Origin: JAFGHJ01 sp964418485
GTDB lineage: Bacteria; Hydrothermota; UBA3072
NCBI GenBank assembly: GCA_964418485.1
Contig: CAYQMH010000071.1
Location: 1 to 10,508, forward strand
Direction: 5' to 3'
DNA length: 10,508 nucleotides
Shown here: positions 7,117-10,508 of the stretch, in pieces
Position numbering within the stretch: position 1 is the first letter of the stretch
How the letters are laid out: each line of letters opens with the position of its first letter
Notes under the pieces: model-generated
Told to the model about the DNA's origin: nothing
Seen by the model: the letters and a program-made list of their open reading frames with translations, nothing else
Databases searched by the model: none
Translations under genes and position numbers: made by a program

Positions 7117-8046
7117 CTAAATACCTGCCTCCTCTAATTTTTTTAATCTTTCCCATCCGGCATCTACTTCATTCTGAATTTCTTCAATAATTTTCTTATT
7201 ACTGTCTTTAAATAAATGCCTGAATCTTCCCTGTAATTTCAACCATTCCTCAACGGGAACAACCTTTTTAGGATCTCTTGTGATTTTATGTACTCCATTT
7301 TCAACTTCATACAACGGCCAGAATCTTGATTTAACAGCCATATCGGCAATCTTCATGGTATTTTCTTTTTTATAATACCATCCAAGCTGACACGGAGCAA
7401 ATACAACAATAAACTTAGGTCCTTCAATGGAAAGGGCTTTTTGTACCTTACTTATATAGTCCATCCAGTCCGAGATAGACGCCTGAGCGACATAAGGAAT
7501 GTTATGGGCAGCCATAATTTCCGTAAGATCTTTTCTTTTTCTCACTTTACCTGGTATCACTTTTCCTGAAGGAGAAGTAGTGGTGCTGGCTCCGTACGGA
7601 GTCGCGCCGGATCTTTGAATACCGGTATTCATATATGCCTGATTATCGTAACAGATGTAAAGCATGTTATGCCCCCGCTCCATTGCTCCGGATAAAGCCT
7701 GTAAACCAATATCGTAAGTTCCTCCATCGCCGCCAAAAGCTATTAAATTAATATCCTTTTTTATTTTTCCTTTCTTTTTTAAAACCTTGTAAGCAGCTTC
7801 AACGCCACTTATTGAAGCGGCAACATTTTCAAAAAGAGAATGAATATAAGGCACTTTCCATGCCGTGTATGGAAATATCGTAGATACGACTTCCATACAA
7901 CCGGTCGAAAAACCTACAACCGTATCTTTTCCCGAAGCTAAAAGCGCCTGTCTTACTGCTATTGCCGGACCGCACCCTGCACACGCACGATGCCCGGAGG
8001 CAAATAAATCTTCCTGTTTCGATAATTCCTTTAAATTTACTGCCAT
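7117..8046 (-). CDS. porB: Pyruvate:ferredoxin oxidoreductase, beta subunit
   Basis: This is the thiamine-diphosphate and [4Fe-4S] subunit of a pyruvate (2-oxoacid):ferredoxin oxidoreductase, which converts pyruvate, CoA and oxidised ferredoxin to acetyl-CoA, CO2 and reduced ferredoxin, or the reverse. Cluster ligands are visible as C22 and C25 (RACAGCG), C50 (STGCME) and C219 (APCQ); the CX2C then X24-C spacing agrees with pyruvate:ferredoxin oxidoreductases. The ThDP/Mg motif is GDGG at 106-109, extending to DNQAYMNTG at 134-142. Length is 309 aa, normal for PorB. A GGAGG ribosome site sits in the 8-nt gap after porA. Pyruvate is the most likely substrate given the partner alpha subunit. 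The stop is immediately followed by the ATG of the mglB-like gene. Confidence 0.93.
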   Translation of the reverse strand: MAVNLKELSKQEDLFASGHRACAGCGPAIAVRQALLASGKDTVVGFSTGCMEVVSTIFPYTAWKVPYIHSLFENVAASISGVEAAYKVLKKKGKIKKDINLIAFGGDGGTYDIGLQALSGAMERGHNMLYICYDNQAYMNTGIQRSGATPYGASTTTSPSGKVIPGKVRKRKDLTEIMAAHNIPYVAQASISDWMDYISKVQKALSIEGPKFIVVFAPCQLGWYYKKENTMKIADMAVKSRFWPLYEVENGVHKITRDPKKVVPVEEWLKLQGRFRHLFKDSNKKIIEEIQNEVDAGWERLKKLEEAGI

Positions 8047-8054
8047 ATAGCCTC

Positions 8055-9224
8055 CTACTCTCTTACCCCTAAATAATTATTTCTCTGCAATTTCTGACCT
8101 TTTTTTACCTTCTTTAAATCATCAAAAACTTTTCTTATGTCTTGCGGGGTTATATCCCTTCCACCCAATCCATACACATATCCGTAAGTATCGGGCTTTT
8201 TTCTCTCATCGAAAAGAGAAGATCTGATTTCCGTAAAGAGAGGAGCGCCAAAACCGCTCATTCCCTCAGCCCTATCCATAACACCAAGGTATTCTACATC
8301 CTTTAATGCCTTATTGATTTCCCCCGTGGGCCAGGGTCTAAAAGTGAACATTTTGACGAGACCTACTTTTTCCCCTTCGGCTCTAAGGCTGTCTACAACC
8401 TCTTTAGCGGTTCCCGCAGTGGAACCCATCAAAACAATAGCTCTCTCCGCATCTTTCATTTTATATTCTTCTATAAGTTTATATTTTCTTCCGAATTTCT
8501 TGTCAAAATCCTCAAAAACCTTTTTTATTACTTTATATGAATCTTTCATTGCCTGTGCTTCAGACCTTTTATGTTCAAAATAATAATCCTGCAAATCAAG
8601 CGGTCCAACAGTAATTGGATTATCTGTATCCAGAAGGTTATATGGAGTTTTATGCTCGCCAATGAAATTCTGAACTTCTTTGTCCTCCAACATATCAATT
8701 CTCTGAAGAGAATGAGACAGAATAAAAGCATCTGCTGATACCATGGCAGGTAAAAAAGCCTCTTCTGAAATCCTCATCGCCTGAATCACAAGATCATAGG
8801 CTTCCTGGGAATCTTCAGCATAAAATTGCATCCATCCCGTATCTCTCTGATCCATCGTATCGGAATGGTCACAGTGGATATTAATCGGAGCTGATAGGGT
8901 TCTTGCTATCTCACAGATTACCATCGGAAGGCGCAATCCGGCAGTAACAAAAAGGACCTCATTCATAAGAGCAAGGCCCTGAGATGCCGTAGCAGTCATC
9001 ACTCTCGCACCTGCTGCAGCCGCACCCGTACAGGCACTAGCCGCAGAGTGTTCCGATTCTACCGGCACAAATTCAGTATCTACTAGACCATCAGCGACAA
9101 ACTGCGAAAATATCTGAACAATTTCTGTTGAAGGCGTTATCGGATAAGCTGCGACAACATCAGGATTTATCTGCCGCATTGCTTCTGCCATAGCTTCATT
9201 CGCGGTCTTAGCTGCAATTTTCAT
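8055..9224 (-). CDS. porA: Pyruvate:ferredoxin oxidoreductase, alpha subunit
   Basis: This is the alpha subunit holding the substrate and ThDP pyrimidine side of the active site, 389 aa. The characteristic YPITPST lies at 27-33, and VESEHSAAS follows at 55-63 with the conserved glutamate that activates the cofactor. A segment with SDTMDQRDTGW lies near residues 120-130, and GLGGRDITPQDI lies close to the C-terminus. The last two patterns are the ones seen in pyruvate-specific PorA, which favours pyruvate over 2-oxoglutarate or branched 2-oxoacids. The start overlaps the porD stop by 4 nt (ATGA). The order gamma-delta-alpha-beta matches the classic four-subunit PORs of Thermotoga and archaea rather than the single-chain PFOR of clostridia or proteobacteria. 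Confidence 0.94.
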   Translation of the reverse strand: MKIAAKTANEAMAEAMRQINPDVVAAYPITPSTEIVQIFSQFVADGLVDTEFVPVESEHSAASACTGAAAAGARVMTATASQGLALMNEVLFVTAGLRLPMVICEIARTLSAPINIHCDHSDTMDQRDTGWMQFYAEDSQEAYDLVIQAMRISEEAFLPAMVSADAFILSHSLQRIDMLEDKEVQNFIGEHKTPYNLLDTDNPITVGPLDLQDYYFEHKRSEAQAMKDSYKVIKKVFEDFDKKFGRKYKLIEEYKMKDAERAIVLMGSTAGTAKEVVDSLRAEGEKVGLVKMFTFRPWPTGEINKALKDVEYLGVMDRAEGMSGFGAPLFTEIRSSLFDERKKPDTYGYVYGLGGRDITPQDIRKVFDDLKKVKKGQKLQRNNYLGVRE

Positions 9225-9514
9225 TTTTCCTCCTCTTCGACCATTTCTATGGCATTAACAGGACACTGTGAAGCACAAATTCCGCAACCCTTACAATAAT
9301 CCAGATTAATCCCCTTCATTTCTCCGTCTTTAACGATAATAGCAGAATCAGGACAAGAAATCCAGCAAATCATACAGTTTGTACATTTATCTTTATTTAC
9401 AGCCGGTTTCTTCCCTTCTCTCCAATCACCTGTCTTGAACTTTCTGCTGGAACCGGGTTCGACTATAATTGCACCTATAGGAAGTTCTTTCCATCCTTCT
9501 TTCTTCTTTGCCAT
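9221..9514 (-). CDS. porD: Pyruvate:ferredoxin oxidoreductase, delta subunit (2x[4Fe-4S])
   Basis: This 97-aa bacterial-type ferredoxin subunit has two CX2CX2CX3CP motifs: C44, C47, C50, C54 and C74, C77, C80, C84. Each would hold a [4Fe-4S] cluster that passes electrons from the beta-subunit cluster to external ferredoxin. The N-terminal extension with LPIGAIIVEPGSS and the TGDWREGKKP stretch is typical of PorD and separates it from free ferredoxins. The C-terminus is acidic (VEEEEK). It overlaps porC by 1 nt (TGATG) and porA by 4 nt, consistent with stoichiometric coupled translation. Confidence 0.94.
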   Translation of the reverse strand: MAKKKEGWKELPIGAIIVEPGSSRKFKTGDWREGKKPAVNKDKCTNCMICWISCPDSAIIVKDGEMKGINLDYCKGCGICASQCPVNAIEMVEEEEK

Positions 9515-10104
9515 CAGCTTTCTCCCTTCGTTTCTTCATGCGCAGTTTTTATAGCTTCCATATTCTTTTTGACTATCTCTTCGGGTTTACCTCTAAATTT
9601 AATTTTCAATTTATGTTCGATACTCTTAAGCATTCTTTTGTAATCCAAAATATCCGAAACTTTAGATAACGCTCCAAGCATCGGGGTATTGGGTTTATTC
9701 AGCCCTATTTTATCCATCGCTATTTTTGAAGCATCAACAGTATAAACCTTTATTTTGGGATCAACAGACAAACTTTTTCTTATCTCTTCAGGGGAATCAG
9801 AGGTATTGACTATTAGAATACCACCTTCTTTCAAACCTTTAAGTACATCCACCGTATTAAGTAAGCTCGAGTCGAGAACCAGAACAATCTTCGGATTATC
9901 AACACCGCTGTGTAACCTTATAGGTTTCCGACTTAAACGGTTAAAAGCACTAACCGGGGCTCCTGTTCTCTCCGGACCATATTCGGGGAAAGCCTGAATA
10001 TACATACCAGTATCGATGGCAGCTTCTCCAAAAAGTAAAGCCGCTGTCTTCGCACCCTGCCCACCTCTGCCGTGCCATCTAATCTCGATTAAATCCTTAG
10101 CCAT
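9514..10104 (-). CDS. porC: Pyruvate:ferredoxin oxidoreductase, gamma subunit
   Basis: This gamma subunit of the POR complex has 196 aa. The N-terminal IRWHGRGGQGAKTAA (8-22) and FPEYGPERTGAPV (39-51) are the hallmarks of the family, and the later NTPMLGAL motif agrees. In four-subunit PORs this chain forms the domain that helps bind CoA and closes over the alpha/beta active site. It is the first por gene here. AGGGAG (minus strand, 10112-10117) lies 7 nt before the ATG. The C-terminus is lysine/glutamate-rich, as usual. A predicted promoter precedes it, so por expression may be uncoupled from the thiE gene upstream. Confidence 0.93.
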   Translation of the reverse strand: MAKDLIEIRWHGRGGQGAKTAALLFGEAAIDTGMYIQAFPEYGPERTGAPVSAFNRLSRKPIRLHSGVDNPKIVLVLDSSLLNTVDVLKGLKEGGILIVNTSDSPEEIRKSLSVDPKIKVYTVDASKIAMDKIGLNKPNTPMLGALSKVSDILDYKRMLKSIEHKLKIKFRGKPEEIVKKNMEAIKTAHEETKGES

Positions 10105-10126
10105 TATTTAACTCCCTTTTTAGTCA

Positions 10127-10154
10127 AATCTATATAGTATCTCCCTAATGTCAA
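10127..10154 (-). promoter_or_regulatory. Predicted promoter of the por-mgl operon
   Basis: On the minus strand a perfect TTGACA (10149-10154) is followed after 16 bp by TAGATT (10127-10132; 4 of 6 to consensus), within a run of TATATAG that could offer alternative -10 placements. Start of transcription would be about 10120, just ahead of the porC ribosome site. The -35 lies inside a small dyad (TCCCT at 10142-10146 and AGGGA at 10154-10158), which might be an operator. No TPP riboswitch fits in the roughly 60-nt gap. Confidence 0.5.
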
Positions 10155-10163
10155 GGGATTTTT

Positions 10164-10508
10164 CTACACTTTTAGCAAAAAATTTGTTTTTTTGACTTTT
10201 TCGTGTGTTTTTTCTTGAAATGCTCTCACCATCGCAACATTCCGGACGCCAATTTCGGCTAATTCGGCGATATTTTTAATATCTATACCCCCAATAGCCA
10301 CCACAGGAATATTTGCATTTCTAATCACTTCCTTAACAACCGAAAATCCGATCGGAGAATAATTTCCCTTGGTAGGAGTAGCAAACACAGGACCGATTCC
10401 GATATAATCTGCTCCGGCCTTTTCTGCCTCCAGTGCCTGTTCCAATGAATGCGTGGAAATTCCAATTATAAAACCATCAGGAGTTATTTCTCTTGCTCTT
10501 TTTAGAGG
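10164..10508 (-). CDS. thiE: Thiamine-phosphate synthase, C-terminal part (5' end outside the window)
   Basis: The open frame runs in from the right edge and gives 114 residues without its N-terminus. It shows GISTHS about 16 residues in, then GADYIGIGPVFATPTKGNY, the phosphate- and pyrophosphate-handling loop of ThiE, and PVVAIGGI near the end, the TIM-barrel phosphate-binding strand. ThiE joins HMP pyrophosphate to thiazole phosphate to form thiamine phosphate. The codon read as a start at 10445 is an internal TTG, since the frame and the family similarity continue upstream. The closing VAMVRAFQEKTHEKVKK is consistent with a normal C-terminus. TenI-type proteins are related, but the GPVFATPTK loop favours ThiE. 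It lies next to por genes, whose enzyme needs thiamine diphosphate. Confidence 0.85.
   Translation of the reverse strand, partial: PLKRAREITPDGFIIGISTHSLEQALEAEKAGADYIGIGPVFATPTKGNYSPIGFSVVKEVIRNANIPVVAIGGIDIKNIAELAEIGVRNVAMVRAFQEKTHEKVKKTNFLLKV

Noticed and set aside
8314..8583. Plus-strand open frame inside porA, and similar antisense frames inside other genes
   Set aside because: They lie opposite strongly conserved genes, lack recognisable domains and have no credible ribosome sites.
10142..10170. TCCCT/AGGGA hairpin with a following T run as a terminator
   Set aside because: The T run follows only on the plus strand, where no gene is transcribed into it; on the minus strand (thiE direction) no U tract follows, and the stem is only 5 bp.

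Overview
The window is AT-rich, gene-dense bacterial DNA carrying two convergent operons and two short non-coding stretches. The left operon (+ strand, 254-5845) reads purB, a HAD-family sugar-phosphoglycerate phosphatase, a GT81 glucosyl-3-phosphoglycerate synthase, a GT78/MGS-like glucosylglycerate synthase and a GT4 glycosyltransferase. It is preceded by a consensus sigma70-type promoter. Every junction is an overlap or a 1-nt gap, so the five genes are very probably one transcript. The last four genes look like a complete set for the charged compatible solute glucosylglycerate, with both the phosphorylating route (GpgS + GpgP) and the one-step route (Ggs), plus a possible mannosyl extension to mannosylglucosylglycerate by the GT4 enzyme.

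The right operon (- strand, read from the right edge leftwards) is a partial thiE, then porC, porD, porA and porB, the four subunits of a pyruvate:ferredoxin oxidoreductase of the four-subunit anaerobic type. It continues without a break into an MglB-like roadblock protein and an MglA-like Ras-family GTPase. A plausible promoter lies between thiE and porC. The last two genes follow porB with zero and 12 nt spacing, so a small-GTPase polarity/motility module appears to be co-transcribed with a central carbon enzyme.

Between the operons (5846-6036) lie two diverged, inverted copies of a roughly 26-bp intergenic repeat built from 8-9-bp units. They can pair into a long stem. A third copy lies upstream of purB (90-116), next to a 7-bp-period tandem array (135-169). 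No rRNA, tRNA, CRISPR array, transposase or riboswitch was seen.

The organism is most simply an anaerobic bacterium: it has a four-subunit POR with a ferredoxin-type delta subunit. Glucosylglycerate and mannosylglucosylglycerate genes are known from Thermotogota, Aquificota (Persephonella) and some archaea, while MglAB pairs and this style of intergenic repeat suggest an uncultured bacterial phylum. The sequence alone does not fix the taxon, and thermophily or salt tolerance is only hinted at by the solute genes.
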